From the NCBI RefSeq assembly GCF_030077735.1, contig NZ_JASJEU010000015.1, positions 5,564 through 69,563 on the forward strand: a stretch of 64,000 nt of DNA, read 5' to 3'. Shown here piece after piece: positions 24,824 to 34,312 of this stretch; position 1 is the stretch's first letter, and each line of letters begins with the position of its first letter. The notes beneath the pieces are model-generated. The model was not told the DNA's origin and searched no databases. It worked only from the letters and a program-made list of their open reading frames with translations. A program made the position numbers and the translations under genes. Source of the DNA: Gordonibacter faecis. GTDB lineage: Bacteria > Actinomycetota > Coriobacteriia > Coriobacteriales > Eggerthellaceae.

Positions 24824-26344
24824 CTACCCTTCCGCGCGGGCTGCGCGCTGGGCTACGAGCGCCTTAAAGACACGCCCCCGCTCTTCGAAGGAGCCGAACT
24901 CATCAAACGACGCGCAGGCCGGGGACAGCAACACCACGTCCCCCGGGCGTGCGGCTGCGAGTGCCGCGTCGAAGGCGTCTTCCAGGTGGGCGGCGCGCAG
25001 GACGGAGAAATCCTCAGATACAGATCCACTAAAAGCTTCGCTAAAGCGTGACCCCGCTTCGCCAAAGCACACGACCGCGCGGGTGTGTGCGTGCGCGGCT
25101 TCTACCAGCGGTGCGAGGTCGGTTCCCTTGTCGTCGCCGCCCAGAAGCGCAATCACGCCCGTGCCGGGGAACGACGCGAGCGCCTTCAGCGTGGCGTCCA
25201 CATTCGTGGCCTTGGAGTCGTTAACGCACGTGACGCCTGCCACCGAACCGCACGGTTCGATGCGATGCTCAAGCGGTGCGAAGGTGCGCAGGCCGCGCGC
25301 AACGGATGCCTCATCAGCGCCAAGAGCCAGCGCGCAGGCCGCCGCAGCAAGGGCGTTGCCCGCGTTGTGTGCGCCTTCGATAAGCAACTCGTCGGCGCGC
25401 ACGAGCGCGTGCTCGCGGCCGCCCAATGCCACGGTAAGCGTGTCATCAGCGGCGATGAAGGCCGCGTTGTGGCTGCCGCAGCGCGCACGCATGTCGCCTG
25501 CCAAACCCTCTGCCGTGCCCAGCGGCACGTAGGCAAACCCGCGTTCATCGCCGAGCGCGCGCAGGCGCCTCACCTCAGCACGCACGATGTCGTTCGTCGC
25601 GTCAAGCACCGCCACAGAACCCGGTATGTCCGCCAAGTTCGCCAGCAACTTCAACTTAGCGTCACGATACGCCTCAAACGTGCCATGCCAGTGCAAGTGA
25701 TCAGAGGTAATGTTCAGCAGCGCCGCCGCGTTTGGCGCAAACTGCCTTGTGGAGGCCAACTGGTAGGACGACACCTCAGCCACATACACGTCAGTGCGCC
25801 CCGCCGCCACGGCGGCAATGCACGTGTCGCCGATGTTGCCCACGGCCGCGGCACGCGTTCCCGCTTCGCGCATGAGGTGCGCGACAAGGGACGCCACCGT
25901 TGTCTTGCCGTTCGTGCCGGTGACGGCCGCCCACCGGCTGTCCGCCGCGCTCTCGCGCCAGGCGAATTCCACTTCGCTCACTGTTTCGGCGCTGGTCGCG
26001 GCACCGGACGCATAGAGCGCCGAAGACTGGGGAATACCAGGGCTCGGCACGCAGATATCAAACGCGGGGTTCTGCTCACGCACAGGCAACGCAGCCACCA
26101 GTTCGGCCACGGCATCATCGCCGAACGCCACGTGCGCACCGGCCGCAGCCGCTTGGGCCGCGAACGCCTCGGACGCATCCGTGCGTGCGCCGGCCGCTAT
26201 AGCCAGCGCTTCCACGCGCTCGCCCACCAGCGGCAGGCAGTAGTCCACCATGGCGCGGCCGGAGGCCCCCAGGCCCAAAATAAGCACACGCCCCAGGCGC
26301 ATTGGCGCGCATCGACGCCCTTCGATGAAGCCCTCGCGCGTCAT
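24824..26344 (-). CDS. murD: UDP-N-acetylmuramoyl-L-alanine--D-glutamate ligase
   Basis: Adds D-Glu to UDP-MurNAc-L-Ala. The 506-residue protein is slightly long. It has a Rossmann start GRVLILGLGASGRAMVDY (18-35), the ATP site AVTGTNGKTTVASL (about 139-152), VAEVSSYQLAST, LNITSDHLHWHGTFEAY and the C-terminal VNDSKATNVDATL and LLGGDDKGTDL blocks. It starts three bases after mraY. Some extra Ala-rich sequence in the N-terminal domain accounts for the length. Confidence 0.96.
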   Translation of the reverse strand: MTREGFIEGRRCAPMRLGRVLILGLGASGRAMVDYCLPLVGERVEALAIAAGARTDASEAFAAQAAAAGAHVAFGDDAVAELVAALPVREQNPAFDICVPSPGIPQSSALYASGAATSAETVSEVEFAWRESAADSRWAAVTGTNGKTTVASLVAHLMREAGTRAAAVGNIGDTCIAAVAAGRTDVYVAEVSSYQLASTRQFAPNAAALLNITSDHLHWHGTFEAYRDAKLKLLANLADIPGSVAVLDATNDIVRAEVRRLRALGDERGFAYVPLGTAEGLAGDMRARCGSHNAAFIAADDTLTVALGGREHALVRADELLIEGAHNAGNALAAAACALALGADEASVARGLRTFAPLEHRIEPCGSVAGVTCVNDSKATNVDATLKALASFPGTGVIALLGGDDKGTDLAPLVEAAHAHTRAVVCFGEAGSRFSEAFSGSVSEDFSVLRAAHLEDAFDAALAAARPGDVVLLSPACASFDEFGSFEERGRVFKALVAQRAARAEG

Positions 26345-26347
26345 ACC

Positions 26348-27394
26348 CTACGCCACCGCCATGAGCGACTCGGCGAAGTACAGCGAGAAACCGCAGGCCG
26401 CAAGCACACCGGAGATAATCCAGAAGCGCACAACCACCTTCGTCTCGCTCCACCCCTTCTTCTCGAAGTGGTGATGCAACGGCGCCATGAGGAAGATGCG
26501 CTTGCGGGTTTTCTTGAAGTAGAACACCTGAATCATGACGGACAGGGCCTCGGCCACAAACAGGCCGCCAATGATGATGGAGATGAACTCGGTCTTCGTG
26601 AGCACAGCCAGGCACCCAAGCGCCATGCCGAGCGCAAGCGAGCCGGTGTCGCCCATGAAGATGTCGGCCGGGAACGAGTTGAACCACAGAAACCCGACGC
26701 ACGCGCCCGCGATGGCGGCCGCAAAGATGGCGGGCTCCAGAAGGTCGGAGCGGTACGCGATGGCGGCCATAACAATCATAACAATCATGACGGTGCCGGC
26801 GGCCAGGCCGTCCAGCCCGTCAGTGAGGTTCACCGCGTTGCACAAGCCCACCAACAGGATATTCACGAACAAGAGGTAGAGCCACGGAATGGCGATGCCG
26901 TCGCCAATGGGCACCACCGTGGTGAGAATGCCGAAGTCAAATGTGTAGATAAACGGAATCTCCACCGTGGGCTCAATGCCAATGAGGTTCACTGCCACCA
27001 GGCAAAACACCGTGGCAATGGCGAACTGGCCCACCAGTTTCATCTTCGGCGTAAGGCCGAGCGAGCGCTCTTTGATCACCTTCGACGCATCGTCGACCAA
27101 ACCCAACAGACCCGTGAGCACCGTGGCACCCAACAGCACAAACGTCTCGGGCGTGGGCATGCCTACCACAAGCGCCGTCGCGATAACGGCAATGAGCATG
27201 ATGACGCCACCCATGGTGGGCGTGCCTTGCTTGACCAGGTGACTCTCGGGGCCGTCAGCGCGCACCTGCTGACCGATGTGGCTGGATTTGAGGAACCTAA
27301 TCCAAAACGGCGTGAGCGCCATGGTAACCACAATGGCCAGTACAATGGCCAAAAACACGAGAAACGTTGGATATTCCGAAAAGATAGCAAACAT
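26348..27394 (-). CDS. mraY: Phospho-N-acetylmuramoyl-pentapeptide-transferase
   Basis: Integral membrane enzyme making lipid I. The 348-residue protein has about ten hydrophobic segments and the catalytic family motifs VDDASKVIKERSLGLTPKMK (about 100-119), NAVNLTDGLDGLAAGT and, near the end, MAPLHHHFEKKGWSE. PTMGGVIML is present near residue 55. ATG 27394 lies one base after the murF stop. Confidence 0.97.
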   Translation of the reverse strand: MFAIFSEYPTFLVFLAIVLAIVVTMALTPFWIRFLKSSHIGQQVRADGPESHLVKQGTPTMGGVIMLIAVIATALVVGMPTPETFVLLGATVLTGLLGLVDDASKVIKERSLGLTPKMKLVGQFAIATVFCLVAVNLIGIEPTVEIPFIYTFDFGILTTVVPIGDGIAIPWLYLLFVNILLVGLCNAVNLTDGLDGLAAGTVMIVMIVMAAIAYRSDLLEPAIFAAAIAGACVGFLWFNSFPADIFMGDTGSLALGMALGCLAVLTKTEFISIIIGGLFVAEALSVMIQVFYFKKTRKRIFLMAPLHHHFEKKGWSETKVVVRFWIISGVLAACGFSLYFAESLMAVA

Positions 27395-27395
27395 A

Positions 27396-28898
27396 TCAGT
27401 TGACCAGTCCTTCGACCACGCGCTCCAAACCCATGAAATGCGACGCCTTCACCAAGACAGCATCCCCGGGCTCCAGATACGCATCCAAATCTCCGAGCAC
27501 CTCCGCGACGCAGTCGGCGCGCACGATGCGCGCCGGATCCATACCCGCCTGCTCAGCGGCGTCCGCAATGAGACGCGCCAGTTCACCCACACAGATGAGA
27601 CGCTCAAGCGGAAGCGACCCCGCCAGCGCACCCACCCCTTCGTGGCACGCCGGGGCGTATTCGCCCAGCTCGCCCATATCACCCAGTACCGCAACACGAC
27701 GACCGGGCACTTCCAGCGCGCAGAACGTGCGCAGGGAAGCCCGCATGGAATCGGGGTTGGCGTTGTACGCGTCGTTGACCACGGTGTAGCCCGCGCGTGC
27801 AGCAAGCACTTCCTGGCGGCCCGCCTCCGGCTCGGCGTGCGAAAGCGCCTCGGCCACGGCGGCAAGCGACATACCAAAGGCGCGCCCCACCGCTGCGGCA
27901 GCGCAGGCGTTCGCCACGTTGTGCAGGCCTCGCAGAGTGAGCGAACAGGGCGCGGTTTCCACCGCGGGCGCGGGCGCAGCCGCGTCGTCGTCACCAAACC
28001 CGCAGGCACACAACGTGAAGTGCGGACGACCCTGCTCATCAAGCGTCACATCTTCAGCCCACATGCGTGCCGGAGCAGCCTCGTCGCCGCTCCCCTGCCC
28101 GCAGCGCTCAGGCGCCTGCGACGAGCCGTCGAACAGCACCGTTGCCACCCCGCGCGCATCCACGTGTGCATCGGCGCGCACGAAGTCTGCGAAGTCGTCA
28201 TCGGCATTCACGAACGCGCGGCCCACCCCTTCAGGCAGCTCACGCAAAAGCTCCGCCTTGGCGCGCGCGATATTCTCGCGGCTCCCCAGAAGCTCAATGT
28301 GGCTTTCGCCCACGTTGGTAATGAGGCCCCAGTCGGGACGCACGAACGCGCAGAGCGCGGCAATCTGGCCCGCGCCGCGCATGCCCATCTCCACCACTAC
28401 CGCTTCGGTGTCGGGTTCGGCGGTAAGCAGCGTCTTGGGAACGCCCAACTCGTTGTTCTGGTTACCGGCCGTAGCCACCACCGTGTGCGCCGCGGCCAAC
28501 ACGTCGCGCACGAGGTTTTTCGTAGTGGTCTTGCCCGTGGAACCTGTGAGCGCAATAACGCGGCCCTTCAAGTGGCCGCGCCATTCACGCGCAATGTCAG
28601 TTACCGCATGAGTCGTATCGGGCACGTCGATGAGCGCCGCGCCCAACTCGCGCGCAAGAGTGCGCACCGACTGGTCTACCGGCTGCATGACCAGTGCCCC
28701 CAGCGCCCCCGCGCGTAGCGCCGCAGCAATGAAGGCGTGGCCATCCACCCGCTCACCCGGCAGTGCCACATACAAATCACCCGGATGCACCTCGCGCGAA
28801 TCCCAGGTTAGCCCCGTCAACAGCGCCCGAGCATCCACCGGTTCCACCACGAAGGTGCCCCCGGTACACGCCGCTATCTGCTTCGCATTCAAGCGCAT
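27396..28898 (-). CDS. murF: UDP-N-acetylmuramoyl-tripeptide--D-alanyl-D-alanine ligase
   Basis: Completes the UDP-MurNAc-pentapeptide. The 500-residue protein shows TWDSREVHPGDLYVALPGER (about 31-50), the ATP site ALTGSTGKTTTKNLV (about 115-129), VEMGMRGAGQI, NVGESHIELLGS and VVNDAYNANPDSMRASL. The ddl gene that would supply D-Ala-D-Ala is not in the window. It starts three bases after murE. Confidence 0.96.
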   Translation of the reverse strand: MRLNAKQIAACTGGTFVVEPVDARALLTGLTWDSREVHPGDLYVALPGERVDGHAFIAAALRAGALGALVMQPVDQSVRTLARELGAALIDVPDTTHAVTDIAREWRGHLKGRVIALTGSTGKTTTKNLVRDVLAAAHTVVATAGNQNNELGVPKTLLTAEPDTEAVVVEMGMRGAGQIAALCAFVRPDWGLITNVGESHIELLGSRENIARAKAELLRELPEGVGRAFVNADDDFADFVRADAHVDARGVATVLFDGSSQAPERCGQGSGDEAAPARMWAEDVTLDEQGRPHFTLCACGFGDDDAAAPAPAVETAPCSLTLRGLHNVANACAAAAVGRAFGMSLAAVAEALSHAEPEAGRQEVLAARAGYTVVNDAYNANPDSMRASLRTFCALEVPGRRVAVLGDMGELGEYAPACHEGVGALAGSLPLERLICVGELARLIADAAEQAGMDPARIVRADCVAEVLGDLDAYLEPGDAVLVKASHFMGLERVVEGLVN

Positions 28899-28901
28899 GG
28901 G

Positions 28902-30404
28902 CTACTTCGCTTCCTCATCAAGCAGGCCGCCAAACGCGCGCTTCAATTCCTCAGCCGCTACCACCCGATCGTCGAACGACAGCACCTCGTCACCCACCAG
29001 TTGGTAGTCCTCGTGGCCCTTGCCCGCAATGAGCACCACGTCATCCGGGCGCGCGTACGCCAGCGCGAGCGCAATGGCCGCGCGGCGGTCGGGTTCCACG
29101 GCGTAGCGCTCGCCCGCCGGACCCATGCCCGCCACGATGTCGTCGATGATAGCCAGCGGGTCCTCGTGGCGCGGGTTGTCGCTCGTGACCACGGCAAAGT
29201 CAGCCGAAAGCGCTACCTTACCCATGATGGAGCGCTTCGACGCGTCGCGGTCGCCGCCGCACCCAAACACGCAGATGGTGCGCCCGCGTGCTAACTCTTT
29301 AATGGACCCCAGCGCCTTCTCCAGCGCATCAGGTGTGTGCGCATAGTCCACAAACACGGCCACGCCACCGTCGCACGGCGCACTCACGCGCTCCAGGCGC
29401 CCGGGAATCTGCGGCGCATCCTTCAGCGCATCAACAATGGTGTCGGTCGAAATGCCCAGCTGCAGCGCAATGCCGAACGCGCACATGACGTTCTCCACAT
29501 TGAAGCGGCCCACCAGTGGGTAGCGCAGGTTCACGCGGCTACCGCGCACCTCAAGTTCCACCTCGGTGAGCGTGGGAGTATAGCGCACCTTCACGGGATG
29601 AATTTGCGCGGCGGGGTCAAAGCCCGTCGTAATAATGCTGTCCTCAGCCGACGAGCAGCGACGCAGCAACTCCTTGCCCCACTTGTCGTCGATGCAGATA
29701 ACGCGCCGAGCCGGGTAATCCTTCGAGAACAGGCGCGCCTTCGCTTCGAAGTACGCTTCAAACGTGTGGTGGTAGTCCAGGTGATCCTGCGTGAGATTCG
29801 AGAACGCCGTCACGGCAAACTGAGTACCCCACGTGCGCTCCAAATCCAGCGCGTGCGAACTCACCTCCATAGCCACCACGTCGCAGCGCGCGTCGCGCAT
29901 GCGGGCGAACGTGGCCTGCAAATCGGGCGACTCGGGCGTCGTGCGCGCGGATTTCTCCTGCTCATCGCCTATGCGCACGCCCACGGTACCAATCACGCCC
30001 GTACGCTTGCCCGCCTCGCGCGCAATGTGTTCCACCAAATAGGTAGTGGTGGTTTTGCCGTTCGTGCCGGTAATGCCCACCAGCGAGAAATCGCGGGAGG
30101 GATGATCGTAGAAGTTCGCGGCGGCCGCAGCCATGGCCTTGCGCGTGTCGGTAACCACTACTTCGGTGACATCCGTCGCGTCGGCCAGATACACCTTGCG
30201 CTCCACCACCAGCACCTTGGCGCCGCGGTTGATGGCGTCTTGCGCAAACGAGTGGCCGTCGGTGGTCAGGCCCACAATGCAAAAGAACGCGTCGCCTGGC
30301 TGCACGCGGTCGCTGCGGTAGGCGATGCCGCCCACTTCTTCGTCAGCGTTGCCGATAATAGTGCAGTTCACGCCCGCGAAAAGCTCGGTGCAGGTTTTCC
30401 CCAT
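28902..30404 (-). CDS. murE: UDP-N-acetylmuramoyl-L-alanyl-D-glutamate--2,6-diaminopimelate ligase
   Basis: Adds the third stem residue. The 500-residue protein has the ATP site TGTNGKTT (112-119), the TTPESPDLQATFARM segment, LTQDHLDYHHTFEAYFEAKA and VDYAHTPDALEKAL. The substrate loop reads SDNPRHEDP, with DNPR at 409-412. That is the signature of enzymes that add meso-diaminopimelate rather than lysine, so the wall is predicted to be of the mDAP type. It follows ftsI by 12 bases. Confidence 0.96.
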   Translation of the reverse strand: MGKTCTELFAGVNCTIIGNADEEVGGIAYRSDRVQPGDAFFCIVGLTTDGHSFAQDAINRGAKVLVVERKVYLADATDVTEVVVTDTRKAMAAAAANFYDHPSRDFSLVGITGTNGKTTTTYLVEHIAREAGKRTGVIGTVGVRIGDEQEKSARTTPESPDLQATFARMRDARCDVVAMEVSSHALDLERTWGTQFAVTAFSNLTQDHLDYHHTFEAYFEAKARLFSKDYPARRVICIDDKWGKELLRRCSSAEDSIITTGFDPAAQIHPVKVRYTPTLTEVELEVRGSRVNLRYPLVGRFNVENVMCAFGIALQLGISTDTIVDALKDAPQIPGRLERVSAPCDGGVAVFVDYAHTPDALEKALGSIKELARGRTICVFGCGGDRDASKRSIMGKVALSADFAVVTSDNPRHEDPLAIIDDIVAGMGPAGERYAVEPDRRAAIALALAYARPDDVVLIAGKGHEDYQLVGDEVLSFDDRVVAAEELKRAFGGLLDEEAK

Positions 30405-30416
30405 GATGATCTATCC

Positions 30417-32204
30417 TCATTCCGGCAAAATCTGGAAACGGTCGATGGCAGTAGCCATTATATCCTTAAACAGCGGAGTGACCACACCGTCTGAGGGAAC
30501 CTCGTTCGCACCCACAAAACAAACCAATTGACTTGACGAGTCGGCCAGAAAACCGGTGAAGGCCAGGTTGTACACGCCTTCGCGGTAGCCCTTGCCCTGC
30601 TCATAGATCTCGGCCGTGGACGTTTTGCCCGCCACATTGAAGCCCTCAATGGCGGCCTTTTTGCCGGTACCTTCCGTGACCACCGTCTTCAGCATGTCGG
30701 TCATCTGCGGAATGGCGGCCTTGTTTTCCACCACGTCTTCAGTGGGATAGCAGATTTTCTCACCTGTTTGCGGCTTACTAATAAGGAAGTGCGGGGTGCA
30801 CTCCACGCCGTTATTGGTAAGCGCGCCGTAGAAGCGCGTCATCTGGAGCGGCGTGACGGAAATGCCCTGGCCGAAGCTGACGTTGTACGCGCCGACGCGG
30901 CTGAGTTCGTCGAACGGCACCATGTAACCCACTACGTCCGAGCCTTCCACGCCCTCACCGGGGAAATCCACGCCCGTCTTCTCGTGCAGGTTGTACTTTA
31001 ATATGTAGTCGTACAGCTTGTCGAAGCCCATGTTCTGCGCGGCCAGCGAGATGCCGATGTTCGACGACTGGTCCATGATCTGCCGCAACGTGAACGTGGC
31101 GTCGCCGCGGTCGTGCGCGTCAGAAATGACGTAGCCATCGGCCTCCAGCGTGGCGGGGCAGAACAGTTCGGTATCAGGCGTCATGGTTTCCGTTTCCAGC
31201 ACAGCCATGGCGGTTACCGATTTGAAGATGGAACCCGGCTCGAACAGGTCCGACACACTCTTGAGTTCGGTGGCACCCGTCTCAACTTTCGAGCGGTCGG
31301 CGGGGTTGAACAGCGGAAGCGACGCGGCGGCGTAGATTTCACCCGTGGCGCCGTCCATAACCACCGCATTGCCGCCGGTGGCGCTGAGGTCCTTCACGCC
31401 CGAGGTCAGGCGCTCTTCCACAAACTGCTGTAACTCCAGGTCAATGGAGATAATGATGTCCTGGCCGTCCACCGCCGGGGTTGATTCGTGCACGCCGCCG
31501 GGAATGGGCTGGCCGTCGCGCCCGCGTTCGGCCTCGTAGTAGCCCGGTTCGCCGGACAGGATGTCGTCGTAGTATTTTTCCAGGCCCGTGAGGCCCTTGT
31601 AGTATTCGCGACCCGCCTCTTTGTCGAGCGCAATCTCGCAACTGCCCACAATCTGGCCCGCAATCTGGCCATTCGGGTATTCGCGACGCGTGTCGGCAAT
31701 GAAGTAAATGCCCTTGAGCTTAAGCTCCTTCACCTTCTGCGCCACCTCAACGTCGGCCTTGCGTTTGACGAAGGCGAACGTGGAGGTGTTGGCGGCAAGA
31801 ATGTCCTCGTAGTCGGCCATCTCTCCACCCAGTACGCCGGCAAGCGCCTTGGCGGTGCCGCGAATGTCTTCCACCTCAGAGGGGTTTGCATAGATGGTGG
31901 TGGCATCCACGCTCACAGCCAGCACCGTGCCGTTGCGGTCGTAAATGGTGCCACGCCGAGGCTCTATGCCAAAGCCCACCGTGCGCGCTTCCTGGGCCTG
32001 CGCCGAATACTCCGGCGCCACGATGACCTGCAAATACACCAGGCGTGCCAACAGCAAAAGCGCAATAACGCCAAACACCACTATAGGAAAGAAGGCGCGG
32101 CTGGACTCAGCCGCTTCCACAAAGGATGACGCACGCGAAGACCCCGCGAACGCACGGCCCTGGCCGCCGCGCGCGGCGCGGGACGTGTGGGACTTGCCCG
32201 CCAC
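30417..32204 (-). CDS. ftsI: Septal penicillin-binding protein (FtsI/PBP3 class B transpeptidase)
   Basis: Crosslinks septal peptidoglycan with FtsW. The 595-residue protein has one N-terminal membrane helix (about 35-55, PIVVFGVIALLLLARLVYLQ), a dimerisation domain beginning RRGTIYDRNGTVLAVSVD, and the transpeptidase domain with catalytic SIFK (Ser about 325), the SSN motif in DQSSNIGIS and KTS in NVAGKTSTAE. No PASTA domains follow. Start GTG 32204 is chosen: GGAG lies 7 bases upstream and the codon follows the ftsL stop immediately; an open frame further upstream would run through ftsL. Confidence 0.94.
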   Translation of the reverse strand: MAGKSHTSRAARGGQGRAFAGSSRASSFVEAAESSRAFFPIVVFGVIALLLLARLVYLQVIVAPEYSAQAQEARTVGFGIEPRRGTIYDRNGTVLAVSVDATTIYANPSEVEDIRGTAKALAGVLGGEMADYEDILAANTSTFAFVKRKADVEVAQKVKELKLKGIYFIADTRREYPNGQIAGQIVGSCEIALDKEAGREYYKGLTGLEKYYDDILSGEPGYYEAERGRDGQPIPGGVHESTPAVDGQDIIISIDLELQQFVEERLTSGVKDLSATGGNAVVMDGATGEIYAAASLPLFNPADRSKVETGATELKSVSDLFEPGSIFKSVTAMAVLETETMTPDTELFCPATLEADGYVISDAHDRGDATFTLRQIMDQSSNIGISLAAQNMGFDKLYDYILKYNLHEKTGVDFPGEGVEGSDVVGYMVPFDELSRVGAYNVSFGQGISVTPLQMTRFYGALTNNGVECTPHFLISKPQTGEKICYPTEDVVENKAAIPQMTDMLKTVVTEGTGKKAAIEGFNVAGKTSTAEIYEQGKGYREGVYNLAFTGFLADSSSQLVCFVGANEVPSDGVVTPLFKDIMATAIDRFQILPE

Positions 32205-32208
32205 GATG

Positions 32209-32679
32209 CTACTCCGCGGTTCCGGCGGCGATCTGCACGCTCTTGGACAGGGAAAGGTTACCAGCCGCGTCGTAGGCGACCACGTCAACACCCAGGTCAA
32301 TCACGCCCACAGACTCGGGGGCAGCCATGTTCAAGCGGCCCGCCTCGCCCTTGACGCGCGTGGGGTTGGAAAGCGTGCTCTGCTTCACTTCCAGGTTGCT
32401 GCCGGTGGAACGCGCCTCGTCAATCTGATTTTCCAGCTGCTGAGCCTGAAGCGACGTGGACACGGCGGCCGAAGCCAGCGCAATGCGCGCGCAGCACAGA
32501 AGCGCCACCGCTACCAATATAACGGCCGCGGCCTTCGCCAACAGCACCACGGTGGTGGGCATGGCATGCGTGCTTTCGCGCGTGCCCGTACCGGGCATAA
32601 CGCTGACGCGCGGGCGCAGAGGACGCTCAGGGATGCGCTCGGGATAGCTATATGAGAACGCCGGTGCGGCTCCCGCCAT
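32209..32679 (-). CDS. ftsL: FtsL-like septum protein
   Basis: Small bitopic protein in the standard FtsL place between rsmH and ftsI. The 156-residue sequence has a basic, Pro-rich cytoplasmic part (1-40), one membrane helix (about 43-66, TTVVLLAKAAAVILVAVALL) and an extracytoplasmic segment starting with a short coiled coil (QAQQLENQIDEARSTGSNLE). FtsL proteins are poorly conserved, so the assignment rests on size, topology and position. Start ATG 32679 follows AGGAGG by 6 bases. Confidence 0.82.
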   Translation of the reverse strand: MAGAAPAFSYSYPERIPERPLRPRVSVMPGTGTRESTHAMPTTVVLLAKAAAVILVAVALLCCARIALASAAVSTSLQAQQLENQIDEARSTGSNLEVKQSTLSNPTRVKGEAGRLNMAAPESVGVIDLGVDVVAYDAAGNLSLSKSVQIAAGTAE

Positions 32680-32769
32680 GACCAACCTCCTTCTACTTCG
32701 TTTCTGGCTGCGTTTCGGTGGTCTGTATATAAGGCGGTCGGGCACGACCCGACCGTCACGTTGTGTTCG

Positions 32770-33744
32770 TTAGCGTTTCTGGGCCACGCGCAGCTTGGCG
32801 CTGCGGGCCCGGGGGTTGCGCTCGATCTCCCCCGGTGTGGGTAGAAGCGGTTTGCGCGTTATCACATCGAGTATCGGCTGTTTTCCACACACACAAACTG
32901 GCAGGTCTGGTGGGCACGTGCAGCGGTTCGCATACGAGTTGAACGTTTCTTTCACAATGCGATCTTCCAGCGAGTGATAACTGATAACCACCAGGCGACC
33001 ACCAGGATTGAGCCAGCGGACAGCCGCGTCGAGTCCTCGACGCAACACGTCCAGCTCCGAGTTGACTTCAATCCTGAGCGCCTGGAACGTTCGCTTCGCC
33101 GGATGGCCGCCAGCGCGTCGCGCCGAGGCCGGAATAGCTGCTTTAATAAGGTCGACCAACTGCTCGCTCGTTTCGAACGGGGCCTTCTCGCGCTCGCGCA
33201 CGATGAAGTCCGCAATGCGGCTGGCCCACTTTTCGTCCGAGTTCGTACGGATGATCCGAGTGAGATCTGCTGCGTTATAGGTGTTGATGATCTCTGCTGC
33301 GGTAAGGGTTTGTTTTCCCGGATCCATCCGCATATCAAGGGGGCCATTCTCCTTGAAGGAGAAGCCACGAGACGGTGTGTCTATCTGCACCGACGATACT
33401 CCCAGGTCGAAGAGGAACGCATCGACCCCGGGCACCTCGGCACTGACGAGCAAGTCGTCCATATCCCCGAAATTGCCGCGCAGAAGTTCCAGGTGCGGGC
33501 GCTGCTCCACAGGCAAAGATTCCAACCGCTGACGGGCGGCGGCGAGCGCCACTTCGTCTTGGTCGATGCCGATAAGCGTACCGCCAGCCCCAATGAGCTT
33601 GGCCATTTCGAGAGAATGCCCTGCACCGCCGAGTGTTGCGTCCACGAACGTCTGCTGTGGTTTAAGGTGTGATTGTTCGAGGCACTCGGCGAGCAGAACC
33701 GGTGTGTGCTTGAATTGCCGATATTCGCTTGTCATTGCGCTCAC
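32770..33744 (-). CDS. rsmH: 16S rRNA (cytosine-1402 N4)-methyltransferase
   Basis: Methylates C1402 in the ribosomal P site. The 324-residue protein has HTPVLLAECLEQ (13-24), the SAM loop FVDATLGGAGHSLEMAK, FLFDLGVSSVQID, the FSFKENGPLDMRMDPG block, FQALRIEVNSEL and VISYHSLEDRIVKETF. The first codon could be GTG 33744 or ATG 33735; neither has a strong ribosome site. Second gene of the dcw operon, 20 bases after mraZ. Confidence 0.95.
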   Translation of the reverse strand: MSAMTSEYRQFKHTPVLLAECLEQSHLKPQQTFVDATLGGAGHSLEMAKLIGAGGTLIGIDQDEVALAAARQRLESLPVEQRPHLELLRGNFGDMDDLLVSAEVPGVDAFLFDLGVSSVQIDTPSRGFSFKENGPLDMRMDPGKQTLTAAEIINTYNAADLTRIIRTNSDEKWASRIADFIVREREKAPFETSEQLVDLIKAAIPASARRAGGHPAKRTFQALRIEVNSELDVLRRGLDAAVRWLNPGGRLVVISYHSLEDRIVKETFNSYANRCTCPPDLPVCVCGKQPILDVITRKPLLPTPGEIERNPRARSAKLRVAQKR

Positions 33745-33764
33745 GTCTTACGATCTGCCCGCAC

Positions 33765-34238
33765 TCAGCCGAAGAGCAAGCTGAGGTCGGTGTCGTCGTC
33801 CTGCATCTCGTAACGCTTCGCGTCCCAAATCTCGAAGTAGCCCGTGTTGCCCACGACCGCGACATCCTTGTCGATGCCCGTTGCCGCGCGCGCCTCGCTG
33901 GGGAGCATGATGCGCCCCGAACCATCCACTTCCACGTCCTTCGCGCGCGACTTCAGCTTGCGGCGCAGACGTACATGCAGATCGTTCGTGGAATCAAACT
34001 TCCCGAACTTGTCCTCAAGCGCTTTGATCACCCAGTTGTTGAACGCTTCGGGTTCGAAAACGTAGAGGCACTCGTCCTTCGGATTGCGGGTTACCACCAG
34101 ATCGCTCGAAAGTGCTTTGCGGAATTTCGCGGGCAGGGACATGCGGCCTTTGGCATCCACCTTGAAGCGGTATTCACCATTCAGATCGACGATACGCGTC
34201 GTCTTGGTGCCTTCCGCTGTGTCGACGACGTCCGCCAT
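33765..34238 (-). CDS. mraZ: Transcriptional regulator MraZ
   Basis: AbrB-like DNA-binding protein that controls its own dcw operon. The 157-residue sequence holds two SpoVT/AbrB half-repeats: YRFKVDAKGRMSLPAKFRKA (about 23-42) and VEVDGSGRIMLPSEARAATG (about 103-122), each with the DxxGR core. ATG 34238 has AAAGGG upstream; the frame continues for eight codons without a better start. The promoter just upstream carries two TGGGA boxes with the spacing MraZ recognises. Confidence 0.95.
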   Translation of the reverse strand: MADVVDTAEGTKTTRIVDLNGEYRFKVDAKGRMSLPAKFRKALSSDLVVTRNPKDECLYVFEPEAFNNWVIKALEDKFGKFDSTNDLHVRLRRKLKSRAKDVEVDGSGRIMLPSEARAATGIDKDVAVVGNTGYFEIWDAKRYEMQDDDTDLSLLFG

Positions 34239-34283
34239 GCTACCCTTTCCGTGTTGGCCCACTCGGCCCTTTCGATGTTTGGC

Positions 34284-34312
34284 ATTCTATCCCACTTCAT
34301 CCCACTTCGCAA
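34284..34312 (-). promoter_or_regulatory. dcw operon promoter with MraZ boxes in the spacer
   Basis: On the minus strand TTGCGA (34307-34312) and TAGAAT (34284-34289) are 17 bases apart. The spacer holds two TGGGA boxes (34300-34304 and 34290-34294) separated by five bases, the TGGGN-N5-TGGGN pattern bound by MraZ. Another TGGGN pair with the same spacing lies at 34504-34518. The rest of the 34239-34540 gap shows no gene. Confidence 0.75.

Noticed and set aside
25085..27403. A 772-codon open frame on the plus strand opposite murD and mraY
   Set aside because: Shadow of two essential genes whose motifs are intact on the other strand.
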